Shown: positions 7,749 to 17,064 of the stretch, piece after piece | Numbering within the stretch: position 1 is the stretch's first letter | Layout of the letters: every line of letters starts with the position of its first letter | From: Sulfuritalea sp. | Lineage (GTDB): Bacteria > Pseudomonadota > Gammaproteobacteria > Burkholderiales > Rhodocyclaceae | Assembly (NCBI GenBank): GCA_023229685.1 | Contig: JALNYT010000008.1 | Span: 1-64,000, forward strand | Reading direction: 5' to 3' | Length of the DNA stretch: 64,000 nucleotides | Made by a program: the position numbers and the translations under genes | Notes under the pieces: model-generated | Database searches by the model: none | Seen by the model: only the letters and a program-made list of their open reading frames with translations | Told to the model about the DNA's origin: nothing

Positions 7749-8648
7749 ATGGCGGAAATTACCGCAAGCATGGTCAAGGAACTGCGCGAGAAGACCGACG
7801 CGCCGATGATGGAATGCAAGAAGGCGCTGACCGAAGCCGGTGGCGACCTGGCGAAAGCCGAGGAAATCCTGCGCGTCAAGCTGGGCAACAAGGCCAGCAA
7901 GGCGGCGACACGCGTCGCTGCGGAAGGCGTGGTGGCGATTTACATTGCTGCCGACGGCAAGCTGGGCAGCATCTTCGAGATCAACAGCGAGACCGACTTC
8001 GTCGCCAAGAACGACGAGTTCCTCAAGCTGGCCGCCGATTGCGCGCGGCTGGTGGCCGAAAAAGATCCGGCCGACGTCGCGGCGCTCTCCGCCTTGTCCC
8101 TGGGCGCAGGCACGGTCGAATCCACCCGCACTGCGCTGGTGGGCAAAATCGGCGAGAACATGAGCATCCGCCGCTTCGTCCGCGTCGCGGCGAAAGGCAA
8201 GCTGGCTTCCTACATTCACGGCGGGTCGAAGATCGGCGTGCTGGTCGACGTCATCGGCGGCGACGACCAACTGGCGAAGGATCTGGCGATGCACATCGCC
8301 GCCTCGAAGCCGAAGTCCCTCGACTCGTCGGGCGTCCCGGCCGAGTTGCTGGAGACCGAGCGGCGCATTGCGATCGAGAAGGCGCGCGAAGCCGGCAAGC
8401 CGGAAGCGATGCTGGAAAAGATTGCCGAAGGCACGGTCGTGAAGTATCTGAAGGACGTGACGCTGCTGGGACAGGTCTTCGTCAAGGCCGCGGACGGCAA
8501 GCAGACCATCGAGCAGCTGCTGAAGGCCAAGGGCGCATCGGTGGCCAGCTTCACGCTGTTCATCGTCGGCGAGGGCATCGAAAAGAAAGTGAATGACTTC
8601 GCCGCCGAGGTGGCTGCGCAAGCGGCCGCTGCCGCAGGCAAAAAATAA
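7749..8648 (+). CDS. tsf: elongation factor Ts
   Basis: 299 residues. It is the nucleotide exchange factor for EF-Tu. The family signature TDAPMMECKKALTE follows the N-terminal helices, and the second signature is seen in EINSETDFVAKNDEF. Length is normal for betaproteobacteria. TTTTGGAG precedes the ATG. The C-terminus ends in an alanine-rich run (AAQAAAAAGKK). Confidence 0.98.
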   Translation: MAEITASMVKELREKTDAPMMECKKALTEAGGDLAKAEEILRVKLGNKASKAATRVAAEGVVAIYIAADGKLGSIFEINSETDFVAKNDEFLKLAADCARLVAEKDPADVAALSALSLGAGTVESTRTALVGKIGENMSIRRFVRVAAKGKLASYIHGGSKIGVLVDVIGGDDQLAKDLAMHIAASKPKSLDSSGVPAELLETERRIAIEKAREAGKPEAMLEKIAEGTVVKYLKDVTLLGQVFVKAADGKQTIEQLLKAKGASVASFTLFIVGEGIEKKVNDFAAEVAAQAAAAAGKK

Positions 8649-8662
8649 GCGCCGGAAAGACG

Positions 8663-9379
8663 ATGACTGCTCCGAAATTCCACCGCATTCTGCTCAAGAT
8701 TTCGGGCGAAGCGCTGATGGGCGACGATGCCTATGGCATCAACCCGAAGGTGCTTGGCGCCATCGTGGCGGAGATCAAGGCGGTGACCGATCTCGGCGTT
8801 GAACTCGGCATCGTCATCGGCGGCGGCAACATCTTTCGCGGCGTCGGCGGCACCGCCACCGGCATGGATCGCGCCACGGCCGACTACATGGGCATGCTGG
8901 CGACGGTGATGAACGCCATGGCGCTGTCGGATGCCATGCGCCAGGCCGGGATCAACGCCCGCGTGCAGTCGGCGCTGAACATCGAGCAGGTGGTCGAGCC
9001 CTACATTCGCGGCAAGGCCATTCGTTACCTCGAAGAAGGCAAGGTGGTGATTTTCGGTGCCGGCACCGGCAATCCCTTTTTTACCACCGATACGGCAGCG
9101 GCGCTGCGCGGCTCGGAAATCGGCGCCGAGATGGTGTTGAAGGCGACCAAGGTCGACGGCATTTATACCGCAGACCCGAAGAAAGACCCCGCTGCCACCC
9201 GCTTCGCCCGCATCAGCTTCGATGAAGCGATCAGCCGCAACCTGGCGGTGATGGATGCCACGGCGTTTGCGCTGTGCCGCGACCAGAAACTGCCGATCAA
9301 CGTGTTCTCGATCTTCAAGGCCGGTGCGCTGAAGCGCGTGGTGATGGGAGAGGATGAGGGCACACTGGTTCACGTCTAG
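8663..9379 (+). CDS. pyrH: UMP kinase
   Basis: 238 residues of the hexameric bacterial UMP kinase (amino acid kinase fold), which phosphorylates UMP to UDP. Visible motifs are LLKISGEALMG, the GIVIGGGNIFRG phosphate loop, and FGAGTGNPFFTTDTAAALR, diagnostic for PyrH. It follows tsf by 14 bases and precedes frr by 18, in the conserved order. Confidence 0.98.
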   Translation: MTAPKFHRILLKISGEALMGDDAYGINPKVLGAIVAEIKAVTDLGVELGIVIGGGNIFRGVGGTATGMDRATADYMGMLATVMNAMALSDAMRQAGINARVQSALNIEQVVEPYIRGKAIRYLEEGKVVIFGAGTGNPFFTTDTAAALRGSEIGAEMVLKATKVDGIYTADPKKDPAATRFARISFDEAISRNLAVMDATAFALCRDQKLPINVFSIFKAGALKRVVMGEDEGTLVHV

Positions 9380-9397
9380 GATTTTAGGAGTGGCAGC

Positions 9398-9955
9398 ATG
9401 ATTCCCGAACTGAAAAAGACTTCTGAACAGAAGATGCAAAAGAGCCTGGAGGCGCTGAAAGCCGACCTGGGCAAGGTGCGTACCGGTCGGGCGCATACCG
9501 GCATCCTCGATCACGTGCAGGTCGATTACTACGGTTCGCCGGTGCCGATCACCCAGGTCGCCAATGTGACCCTGATCGATGCGCGTACCATAGGCGTGCA
9601 GCCGTGGGAAAAGCCGATGGTGTCCAAGGTGGAAAAGGCGATCCGCGATTCCGATCTGGGGCTTAATCCGTCGACCCAGGGCGAACTGATTCGCGTGCCG
9701 ATGCCGTCGTTGACCGAAGAACGACGCCGCGATCTGATCAAGGTGATCAAGCACGAAGGCGAGGACGCCAAGGTGGCGATCCGCAATCTACGCCGCGACG
9801 CGATTTCGCATCTGAAGGAAGCGCTGAAGAAAAAGGAAATCTCCGAGGACGACGAGCGCCGCGCCCTGGACGATATGCAAAGGCTGACCGACCGCTACGT
9901 CGCCGAGGTCGACCGGGCGCTGGCGGACAAAGAGAAAGACCTGATGGCGATCTGA
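9398..9955 (+). CDS. frr: ribosome recycling factor
   Basis: 185 residues, the standard length. It splits post-termination ribosomes with EF-G. The N-terminal helix carries GKVRTGRAHTGILDHV, the beta domain PVPITQVANVTLIDARTI, and the C-terminal helices the charged ERRRDLIKVIKHEGEDAKV. AGGAG precedes the ATG. Confidence 0.98.
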   Translation: MIPELKKTSEQKMQKSLEALKADLGKVRTGRAHTGILDHVQVDYYGSPVPITQVANVTLIDARTIGVQPWEKPMVSKVEKAIRDSDLGLNPSTQGELIRVPMPSLTEERRRDLIKVIKHEGEDAKVAIRNLRRDAISHLKEALKKKEISEDDERRALDDMQRLTDRYVAEVDRALADKEKDLMAI

Positions 9956-10001
9956 TTCGGGGTCGCTCGGCAGCTTCATCAACAGGCTCTGAGAGGGTGT
10001 C

Positions 10002-10814
10002 ATGGCAGGGAAATTCACCAGCTCGACGCAGGCAATTCCAAACGTGAGCGGTGTCCCGCGCCACATTGCCATCATCATGGACGGCAACGGGCGCTGGGCC
10101 AAGCAGCGCTTCATGCCGCGCGTCGCCGGCCACAAGCGCGGCGTCGAGACGGTGCGGGCGATGGTCAAATCGTGCATCGCGCGCGGGGTGGACTATCTCA
10201 CCCTGTTCGCCTTTTCGTCGGAGAACTGGCGGCGTCCCGCAGAGGAAGTCTCTTTCCTCATGAATCTTTTCATCGGCGCCTTGCAGGGCGAGATCGGCAA
10301 GCTGCATGCCAACGGCGTGCGACTCAAGGTGATCGGCGATCTTTCCGCCTTCGAGCCGCGCCTGGTGGCCCTGATTCGCGAAGGCGAGGCCAAGACGGCC
10401 AACAATTCCCGTCTGACGCTGACCATCGCCGCCAACTATGGCGGTCGCTGGGATATCCTGCAGGCCATGAATCAGCTGGCGCTGGCGCATCCGGAAAAGG
10501 CCGGCCGTTACGGCGAGGCCGATCTCGCGCCGCATCTGGCGATGGCGTATGCGCCGGAGCCCGATCTTTTCATTCGCACCGGCGGCGAGCAGCGCATCAG
10601 CAACTTTCTGCTGTGGCAACTGGCCTACAGCGAACTCCATTTCACCGCTACCTTGTGGCCGGATTTCGACGATGCGGCACTGGATGCCGCGATTGGTTCG
10701 TATCGCCGGCGCGAGCGGCGTTTCGGACGCACCAGCGAACAACTCGGCGCGCAGCCGATCGCCGTAGCGCCAGAGCCGACTCTTGCGTCACCAGCCGCGG
10801 ACCAGGATGCTTAA
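10002..10814 (+). CDS. uppS: undecaprenyl diphosphate synthase (cis-isoprenyl transferase)
   Basis: 270 residues. It condenses isopentenyl diphosphate onto farnesyl diphosphate to make the C55 carrier for peptidoglycan and O-antigen. The catalytic loop IIMDGNGRWAKQR holds the Mg-binding aspartate; FAFSSENWRRP and the FIRTGGEQRISNFLLWQ signature follow. The C-terminal tail of about 25 residues (Pro/Ala-rich) is longer than the core family. It overlaps the start of cdsA by 8 bases. Confidence 0.97.
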   Translation: MAGKFTSSTQAIPNVSGVPRHIAIIMDGNGRWAKQRFMPRVAGHKRGVETVRAMVKSCIARGVDYLTLFAFSSENWRRPAEEVSFLMNLFIGALQGEIGKLHANGVRLKVIGDLSAFEPRLVALIREGEAKTANNSRLTLTIAANYGGRWDILQAMNQLALAHPEKAGRYGEADLAPHLAMAYAPEPDLFIRTGGEQRISNFLLWQLAYSELHFTATLWPDFDDAALDAAIGSYRRRERRFGRTSEQLGAQPIAVAPEPTLASPAADQDA

Positions 10815-11610
10815 GACGCGTGTGATCACCTCGCTGCTGCTGGTTACGGGCCTCGCGCTGATTCTGTTTGCGATGCCGCCGCTGGCGGCGGCGCTCACCT
10901 TTGCCGCCATCGCGGCGCTGGCGGCATGGGAGTGGGGCGGCTTGATGAAGCAGGACCAGCCGGCACGGGTAATGTATGCATTCGTGCTGCTGCTGTTCTG
11001 CTGGCAACTGACGGTAGGGGCGCCCGAACTCGTCCCGGGATTGCTGGGCGTGTCGGTCGCATTCTGGATTGTCATCGTGCCGCTGTGGTTGCGCTTCAAA
11101 TGGACGCTGGCCGGCAACGACTTTTTTGGTTATCTGCTGGGCGCCCTGGTGATCCTGCCGACCTGGGCCGCGATGGCGGCCTTGCATGCGGTGAGTGCCT
11201 GGCTGATGCTGGCGGCCATGGCGCTGGTCTGGGTCGCCGATATTTCCGCGTATGTCGCCGGCCGGGCATTCGGTAAACACAAACTCGCACCGACCATCAG
11301 TCCGGGCAAGACCTGGGAGGGTGTCGCCGGGGCGGTCGTCGGCGTTCTGATCTACGGTGGCATCGTGTTGTCGTTTTCGCCGCTGGCTGGAAAAATTCCG
11401 CTGGCTTGGCCGCTGCTCGGCCTGCTCTTGATCCTGCTCGCGGCGGTAAGCGTGATGGGCGACTTGTTTGAATCGCTGTTGAAGCGTCAGGCCGGCATCA
11501 AGGACAGCAGCGGTCTGTTGCCGGGCCACGGCGGAGTGCTCGATCGCATCGACGCATTGACCTCGGCCCTGCCGCTGGCGGCGCTGATCCTGTATTTCGT
11601 TCATTCATGA
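10807..11610 (+). CDS. cdsA: phosphatidate cytidylyltransferase
   Basis: A multi-pass membrane enzyme of about 267 residues that makes CDP-diacylglycerol from phosphatidate and CTP. The C-terminal family signature is GDLFESLLKRQAGIKDSS, followed by LPGHGGVLDRIDAL. The start is ATG 10807 (MLKTRVITSLLL), which places hydrophobic helices from the beginning and overlaps uppS; upstream in-frame codons read as a non-family extension. It overlaps dxr by 4 bases. Confidence 0.95.
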   Translation: MLKTRVITSLLLVTGLALILFAMPPLAAALTFAAIAALAAWEWGGLMKQDQPARVMYAFVLLLFCWQLTVGAPELVPGLLGVSVAFWIVIVPLWLRFKWTLAGNDFFGYLLGALVILPTWAAMAALHAVSAWLMLAAMALVWVADISAYVAGRAFGKHKLAPTISPGKTWEGVAGAVVGVLIYGGIVLSFSPLAGKIPLAWPLLGLLLILLAAVSVMGDLFESLLKRQAGIKDSSGLLPGHGGVLDRIDALTSALPLAALILYFVHS

Positions 11611-12782
11611 AACTGACTGTGCTTGGCGCCACCGGTTCGATCGGCGTCAGTACGCTCGACGTGGTGGCGCGTCATCCGGATCGCTTCGAGGTGGTGGCCC
11701 TGACCGGGCACAGCCAAGTGGAGGTTCTGGCCGCACAGTGCCGGCAGTTTCATCCGGCTTACGCGGTGATGGGCAACGCGACGGATGCGCAGCGTCTTGC
11801 GCTGCTGCTGAAGGAATCCGGCTTGCGCACCGAGGTGATGCACGGTGCCGAGGCACTGGCGCAGGTCGCTAGCCTGGCCGAAGTCGATGCGGTCATGGCT
11901 GCCATCGTCGGTGCCGCAGGCTTGTCGCCGACACTGGCCGCCGCACGGGCCGGCAAACGCGTGTTGCTGGCCAACAAGGAAGCGCTGGTGATGGCCGGCG
12001 CGGTGTTCATGGCCGAGGTGCGTCGCGCCGGCGCCCTGCTGCTGCCGATCGACAGCGAACACAATGCGGTGTTCCAGTCCATGCCGCACAACTATGCCGG
12101 GGACATGACGCGGGGGGGAGTCAGGCGTATTTTGCTGACCGCCTCGGGCGGACCGTTCCGTACCACGCCGCTCGACGTGCTGAGCCGGGTGACGCCCGAG
12201 CAGGCCGTGGCGCATCCCAACTGGTCGATGGGCAGGAAGATTTCCGTTGATTCGGCGACCATGATGAACAAGGGTCTTGAAGTGATCGAGGCGCATTGGC
12301 TGTTCAACGCTCCGGCCGACAGGATTGAAGTGGTGATTCACCCGCAGAGCGTGATTCATTCCCTGGTTGATTACGAGGACGGTTCGGTGCTGGCCCAGCT
12401 CGGCAATCCCGACATGCGCACGCCGATCGCCCACGCCCTGGCCTGGCCCGAGCGCATCGATTCGGGCGTCGCGGCACTTGATCTGTTCGCCGTGGGTCGG
12501 CTTGACTTCGAACGCCCCGATCTGGCGCGCTTTCCGTGCATCGACCTGGCCTATCGCGCGCTGCGTGCCGAAGGCAACGCGGCGGCGGTGCTGAATGCCG
12601 CAAACGAGGTGGCGGTGGCGGCTTTTCTCGATCGCCGTTTGCCGTTTCTCGGCATCGCCGAGATCATTGCCGCAACGCTTGATGCCGTGCCACAGGCGGC
12701 CGTGCCCGATCTGGCAGCGGTATTGGAGGCCGACCGGCAGGGCCGTGCGGCAGCCGTTGCCATTCTCGCGCACCGCTCGTGA
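11607..12782 (+). CDS. dxr: 1-deoxy-D-xylulose 5-phosphate reductoisomerase
   Basis: 391 residues. It catalyses the second step of the MEP isoprenoid pathway (DXP to MEP, NADPH). The N-terminal Rossmann motif is GATGSIGVSTLDVV. Substrate and metal segments include ANKEALVMAG, LPIDSEHNAVFQ, SGGPFR and NKGLEVIEAHWLF. It begins inside the cdsA stop (ATGA overlap), so translation is probably coupled. Confidence 0.97.
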   Translation: MKLTVLGATGSIGVSTLDVVARHPDRFEVVALTGHSQVEVLAAQCRQFHPAYAVMGNATDAQRLALLLKESGLRTEVMHGAEALAQVASLAEVDAVMAAIVGAAGLSPTLAAARAGKRVLLANKEALVMAGAVFMAEVRRAGALLLPIDSEHNAVFQSMPHNYAGDMTRGGVRRILLTASGGPFRTTPLDVLSRVTPEQAVAHPNWSMGRKISVDSATMMNKGLEVIEAHWLFNAPADRIEVVIHPQSVIHSLVDYEDGSVLAQLGNPDMRTPIAHALAWPERIDSGVAALDLFAVGRLDFERPDLARFPCIDLAYRALRAEGNAAAVLNAANEVAVAAFLDRRLPFLGIAEIIAATLDAVPQAAVPDLAAVLEADRQGRAAAVAILAHRS

Positions 12783-12804
12783 GTGACCCCGGCGCGACGT
12801 TGTC

Positions 12805-14178
12805 ATGAATCCTGAAATGCTGGCCTGGTATGCGGGTGCTTTCCTGCTGGCACTGGCGGTGCTGGTGGTGGTGCACGAAATGGGGCACTACCTCGCGGCA
12901 CGGATCTGCAATGTGAAGGTGCTGCGTTTCGCCTTCGGCTTCGGCAAGGTGATCTGGATGCGACGCCAGGGGCGCGATGGTACCGAGTGGGCGGTCTCGG
13001 CTTTTCCGCTGGGCGGCTACGTCAAGATGCTGGATGAACGCGAGGGCGAGGTTGCCGCGCAGGAATTGCCGCGCGCGTTCAATCGTCAATCCATAGGCCG
13101 GCGGGCGTTTATCGTTGCGGCCGGACCGGCAGCCAATTTTCTGCTGGCGATCCTGCTGTACTGGGTATTGTTCATGTACGGGGTGACCGAACTCAAGCCC
13201 CGCCTCGGAGTGCCACCGGTCGGCACCCCGGCGGCGATGGCCGGCATCAGCGAGGGCGCGACGGTCCGCGCAGTGAATGGCCATGCCATCGAGACCTGGC
13301 AGCAACTGCGCTGGGAAGTCATGCGGCAGGTACTGGACAAGGAGCCCTTGCAGCTGGAAGTCGTCAGTCGGCAAAGGGAGACCGGCGTCTACCGGATCGA
13401 CAGCGATCGCTTCGATCTGGCACAACTCGAAAAGGATCCCTTGCGGTCACTTGGACTGGTGCTTTACCGGCCGCCATTGCCTGCCGTGGTAGGGCGTGTG
13501 CTGCCTGACTCGGCCGCCGACCTGGCAGGATTTCGCGAGGGTGACCGGGTGCTGTCGATCGACGGCAAGCCGATTGTCGAATGGGCCGAATTGGCGGCCA
13601 TCGCGCGCACTGCGGCGGGACGCCAGCTGAAATTCGCTATCGAGCGTGAGGGTCGGCAACTGGCGCTTTTGGCCATCCCGCGTCTGGCGGAGGAGGGCGG
13701 ACAGAAACTCGGACGGCTGGGCCTGATGGCAAAGGAAGGTCATGGCGAAGTTTTTGAGATGACTACTGTCGTCAGTTACGATCCGCTCGCGGCGGCCAGC
13801 CAGGCGCTGACGCAGACCTGGGACACCTCGATCCTGAGCCTGCGCATGATCGGCCGCATGCTGACCGGCGAGTTGTCATGGAAGAATCTCTCCGGGCCGG
13901 TGACCATCGCCGATTACGCGGGGCAGTCGGCGCGGCTGGGCGCCACCTATTACCTGCGCTTTCTTGCCCTGATCAGCATCAGTCTCGGGGTGCTCAATCT
14001 GCTGCCCGTGCCTGTTCTGGATGGGGGGCATTTGATGTATTATCTCGTCGAGTTTATCAAGGGCGGCCCGGTGTCAGAACGGGCCTTGGAAATTGGCCAA
14101 CAGATTGGTTTCGCCTTGCTGGGACTGCTCATGGCTTTTGCTTTCTACAACGATATCAACCGTCTCGTTTCCGGCTAA
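12805..14178 (+). CDS. rseP: RIP metalloprotease RseP
   Basis: 457 residues. It is an inner-membrane site-2 protease that releases sigma factors by cleaving anti-sigma factors. The zinc site HEMGH lies in the first membrane helix (VVVHEMGHYLAAR), and the third ligand motif is in PVPVLDGGHLMYY near the C-terminus. Two PDZ domains (about 120-200 and 210-300) lie between. It is placed directly before bamA, as in most proteobacteria, linking it to envelope stress control. Confidence 0.96.
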   Translation: MNPEMLAWYAGAFLLALAVLVVVHEMGHYLAARICNVKVLRFAFGFGKVIWMRRQGRDGTEWAVSAFPLGGYVKMLDEREGEVAAQELPRAFNRQSIGRRAFIVAAGPAANFLLAILLYWVLFMYGVTELKPRLGVPPVGTPAAMAGISEGATVRAVNGHAIETWQQLRWEVMRQVLDKEPLQLEVVSRQRETGVYRIDSDRFDLAQLEKDPLRSLGLVLYRPPLPAVVGRVLPDSAADLAGFREGDRVLSIDGKPIVEWAELAAIARTAAGRQLKFAIEREGRQLALLAIPRLAEEGGQKLGRLGLMAKEGHGEVFEMTTVVSYDPLAAASQALTQTWDTSILSLRMIGRMLTGELSWKNLSGPVTIADYAGQSARLGATYYLRFLALISISLGVLNLLPVPVLDGGHLMYYLVEFIKGGPVSERALEIGQQIGFALLGLLMAFAFYNDINRLVSG

Positions 14179-14220
14179 TTTTCGTAAAATCACATGAAAA
14201 CAAAGTTTCAGAGGAGGCTA

Positions 14221-16536
14221 ATGCCGGATTTGTCGGCGTTAAGCGTAGCGGCCGTAACTAAAAAGAAACTGCTTGCCGGACTCATCTCCACCCTGTTGGC
14301 CCATTCCGCTTTCGCGTTTGATCCATTTCAGATCAAGGATATCCGCGTCGAGGGCATTCAGCGCACCGAGGCCGGAACCGTGTTCTCCTACCTGCCGGTC
14401 AAGGTGGGGGACACCATGAACGACGAGAAGGCGGCGACAGCGATCAAGACATTGTTCGCCACCGGCTTCTTCAAGGATGTGCGTCTCGAGATTGACGGCC
14501 AGGTGCTGGTCGTGGTGCTGGAAGAGCGCCCGGCGATTGCTTCGCTTGAATTCACCGGCCTCAAGGCCTTCAAGCCGGAAGACCTGAAGAAGTCGCTGCG
14601 CGACGTCGGTCTCGCCGAATCCCGCATTTTCGACCGCGCCATGGTCGAACGTGCCGAGCAGGAACTCAAGCGCCAGTATCTTGCGCAGGGACACTATGCG
14701 GTCGAGGTGACGACTACCATCACGCCGCTGGAACGCAATCGCGTCGGCGTCAATTTCGCCGTCAATGAAGGCGAGATAGCCAAGATCAAGCAGATCAACA
14801 TCATCGGCGTCGGCGCCGTGAAGGAGTCCGACCTGCTCGATCTGATGGTGCTGCGCACGCCGGGCTGGCTGACGTGGTACACCAAGAACGATCAATACTC
14901 CAAGCAGAAACTTTCGGGTGACCTCGAAACCCTGCGTTCCTATTACCTCGATCGCGGTTACCTCGAATTCAATATCGAGTCGACCCAGGTATCGATTTCG
15001 CCGGACAAGCAGGACATCTACATAACCATCAATCTCACCGAGGGCGAAAGGTACACTGTCTCCTCGGTCAAACTGGCTGGTCAGTTGCTGCTGCCGGAAG
15101 ACGAATTGACCAAGCTGGTGAAGGTCATACCTGGCGAGGTGTTCTCGCGCGAGAAGATGACCGAGACCACCAAGGCCATCAGCGAGCGTCTGGGCAATGA
15201 GGGTTACGCGTTTGCCAACGTCAATGCGGCGCCGGAACTGGACAAGGAAAAGCGTCAGGTGGCGTTCACCGTGTACATTGATCCGGGGCGCCGCGTTTAT
15301 GTGCGTCGCATCAATGTGTCCGGCAACACGCGGACCCGTGACGAGGTAGTGCGCCGCGAAATGCGGCAGTCCGAATCCGGGTGGTACGACGGCGACAAGA
15401 TCAACAAGTCGCGCACGCGGGTCGACCGGCTGGGCTATTTCGATGAAGTGACGGTGGAAACGCCACCCGTCGCCGGTACTACCGATCAGGTCGACATGGA
15501 AGTCAAGGTCAAGGAAAAGCCAACCGGCAACATCATGTTGGGGGCCGGTTTCTCCAGTGCAGAGAAATTCACGCTGTCAGGCTCGGTGCAGCAGCAGAAT
15601 CTGTTCGGCAGCGGCAAGCACGTCGGCGTCCAGATCAGCACCAGCAAGTCGAACAAGGTCTATTCCTTATCAACCACCGATCCGTATTTCACGGTCGACG
15701 GCATTAGTCAGGGCTTCGACATCTATCATCGTAATATCGACACCAGCACCCTGGCGGTGGGCGCCTTTGGCTCCAAATCGACGGGCGGTGGCGTACGCTG
15801 GGGAATCCCGGTGGCCGAAGACGATTATGTCAATCTCGGCCTTTCAGTCGATCACACTACGCTTGGGGTCGACGTCAACAGCCCGGTCCGCTATCAGGAC
15901 TATGTCACGCGTTTTGGCGCGACGAGCACTACCTTGCTGACCATGGTTGGCTGGCAGAAGGACGGACGCGACAGCCTGCTGGTGACCACCAAGGGCACCT
16001 ATCGCAGGGCGGTGCTCGAGATTTCGCTGCCGGGCAGTACGGCGACCTATGCCCGTGCGACCTACCAGCACCAGCAGTTCTTCCCCCTGAGTCGCAAGTT
16101 CACCCTGGCGCTGAACGGCGAGATTGGCGTGGCCAAGTCCTACGGCAACAAGGATCTGCCCTTCTTCAAGAACTTTTACGCCGGTGGCATCGGGTCGGTG
16201 CGCGGCTTCGACTCGAATTCCCTGGGACCTCGCGATTTAGCCACCGGTGAGGCGCTTGGCGGCGACAAGCGGCTGGTCGGCAACGCCGAGCTGCTGTTCC
16301 CCGTTCCCGGCATGGGGCGCGACAATTCGATGCGTTTGGGCGTATTTTTCGATGCCGGCAATGTCTGGGGTTACGACAACAAGTTCGGTCTGGACAGCAT
16401 GAGATACAGCGCCGGTGTGGCTCTGGCGTGGAATTCGCCGATGGGCCCGCTGAAGTTTTCGTTCGGCAATCCGTTAAACAAGAAGACTGACGACAAGGTT
16501 CAGCGCCTGCAGTTTCAAATGGGCTCGGTCTTTTGA
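14221..16536 (+). CDS. bamA: outer membrane assembly factor BamA
   Basis: About 771 residues: a signal peptide (KKKLLAGLISTLLAHSAFA), five POTRA domains (about 25-420), then a 16-stranded barrel with the conserved GSVRGFDSNSLGPRD loop motif and a C-terminal phenylalanine (QFQMGSVF). It inserts beta-barrel proteins into the outer membrane. I prefer ATG 14221 because GAGGAGG lies just upstream; ATG 14194 would add nine residues and has no ribosome-binding site. skp follows. Confidence 0.96.
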   Translation: MPDLSALSVAAVTKKKLLAGLISTLLAHSAFAFDPFQIKDIRVEGIQRTEAGTVFSYLPVKVGDTMNDEKAATAIKTLFATGFFKDVRLEIDGQVLVVVLEERPAIASLEFTGLKAFKPEDLKKSLRDVGLAESRIFDRAMVERAEQELKRQYLAQGHYAVEVTTTITPLERNRVGVNFAVNEGEIAKIKQINIIGVGAVKESDLLDLMVLRTPGWLTWYTKNDQYSKQKLSGDLETLRSYYLDRGYLEFNIESTQVSISPDKQDIYITINLTEGERYTVSSVKLAGQLLLPEDELTKLVKVIPGEVFSREKMTETTKAISERLGNEGYAFANVNAAPELDKEKRQVAFTVYIDPGRRVYVRRINVSGNTRTRDEVVRREMRQSESGWYDGDKINKSRTRVDRLGYFDEVTVETPPVAGTTDQVDMEVKVKEKPTGNIMLGAGFSSAEKFTLSGSVQQQNLFGSGKHVGVQISTSKSNKVYSLSTTDPYFTVDGISQGFDIYHRNIDTSTLAVGAFGSKSTGGGVRWGIPVAEDDYVNLGLSVDHTTLGVDVNSPVRYQDYVTRFGATSTTLLTMVGWQKDGRDSLLVTTKGTYRRAVLEISLPGSTATYARATYQHQQFFPLSRKFTLALNGEIGVAKSYGNKDLPFFKNFYAGGIGSVRGFDSNSLGPRDLATGEALGGDKRLVGNAELLFPVPGMGRDNSMRLGVFFDAGNVWGYDNKFGLDSMRYSAGVALAWNSPMGPLKFSFGNPLNKKTDDKVQRLQFQMGSVF

Positions 16537-16557
16537 TCCCCTACTAGTGAGAAAGTT

Positions 16558-17058
16558 ATGCTAAAGAGATATATACTTGCCAGTGCCGTTTTGTTGTCGT
16601 TCTCGGTCACTGCCATGGCGGAGGGCAAAATCGGCTTCGTCAATAGCCAGAAGATCCTGAATGACGCTCCGCAGGCATCGCGGGCGAAGAAGAAGATTGA
16701 AAAGGATTTCGAAAAACGCGATCAGGATCTGCAGCGCATTGCCAAGCAGTTGCAGGGCATGCAGGAGAATCTCGACAAGAACTCGGTGACCATGGCCGAG
16801 AGCGAACGTCGCACCAAGGAGCGCGAGTTCGCCGATCTCAACCGCGATTTTCAGCGCAAGCAGCGCGAGTTCCGCGAGGATCTGAGTCAACGGCAGAATG
16901 AGGAAATGGCGTCGATTTTCGAGCGGGTCAACAAGATCATCAAGCAGATTGCCGAAGCCGAGAAGTACGACATCATTTTCCAGGAGGCGGTCTACGCCAA
17001 CCCGCGCATCGACATCACCGAGAGGGTGATCAAGGCGCTGGGCGACGGCACCAAGTAA
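16558..17058 (+). CDS. skp: OmpH/Skp-family periplasmic chaperone
   Basis: 166 residues with a signal peptide ending at VTAMAEG. Next comes KIGFVNSQKILNDAPQ, typical of the Skp body, then a long charged coiled coil (about 45-125) forming the tentacles. It holds unfolded outer-membrane proteins in the periplasm for BamA. It sits between bamA and lpxD as in most Gram-negatives. Confidence 0.93.
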   Translation: MLKRYILASAVLLSFSVTAMAEGKIGFVNSQKILNDAPQASRAKKKIEKDFEKRDQDLQRIAKQLQGMQENLDKNSVTMAESERRTKEREFADLNRDFQRKQREFREDLSQRQNEEMASIFERVNKIIKQIAEAEKYDIIFQEAVYANPRIDITERVIKALGDGTK

Positions 17059-17064
17059 GACCCG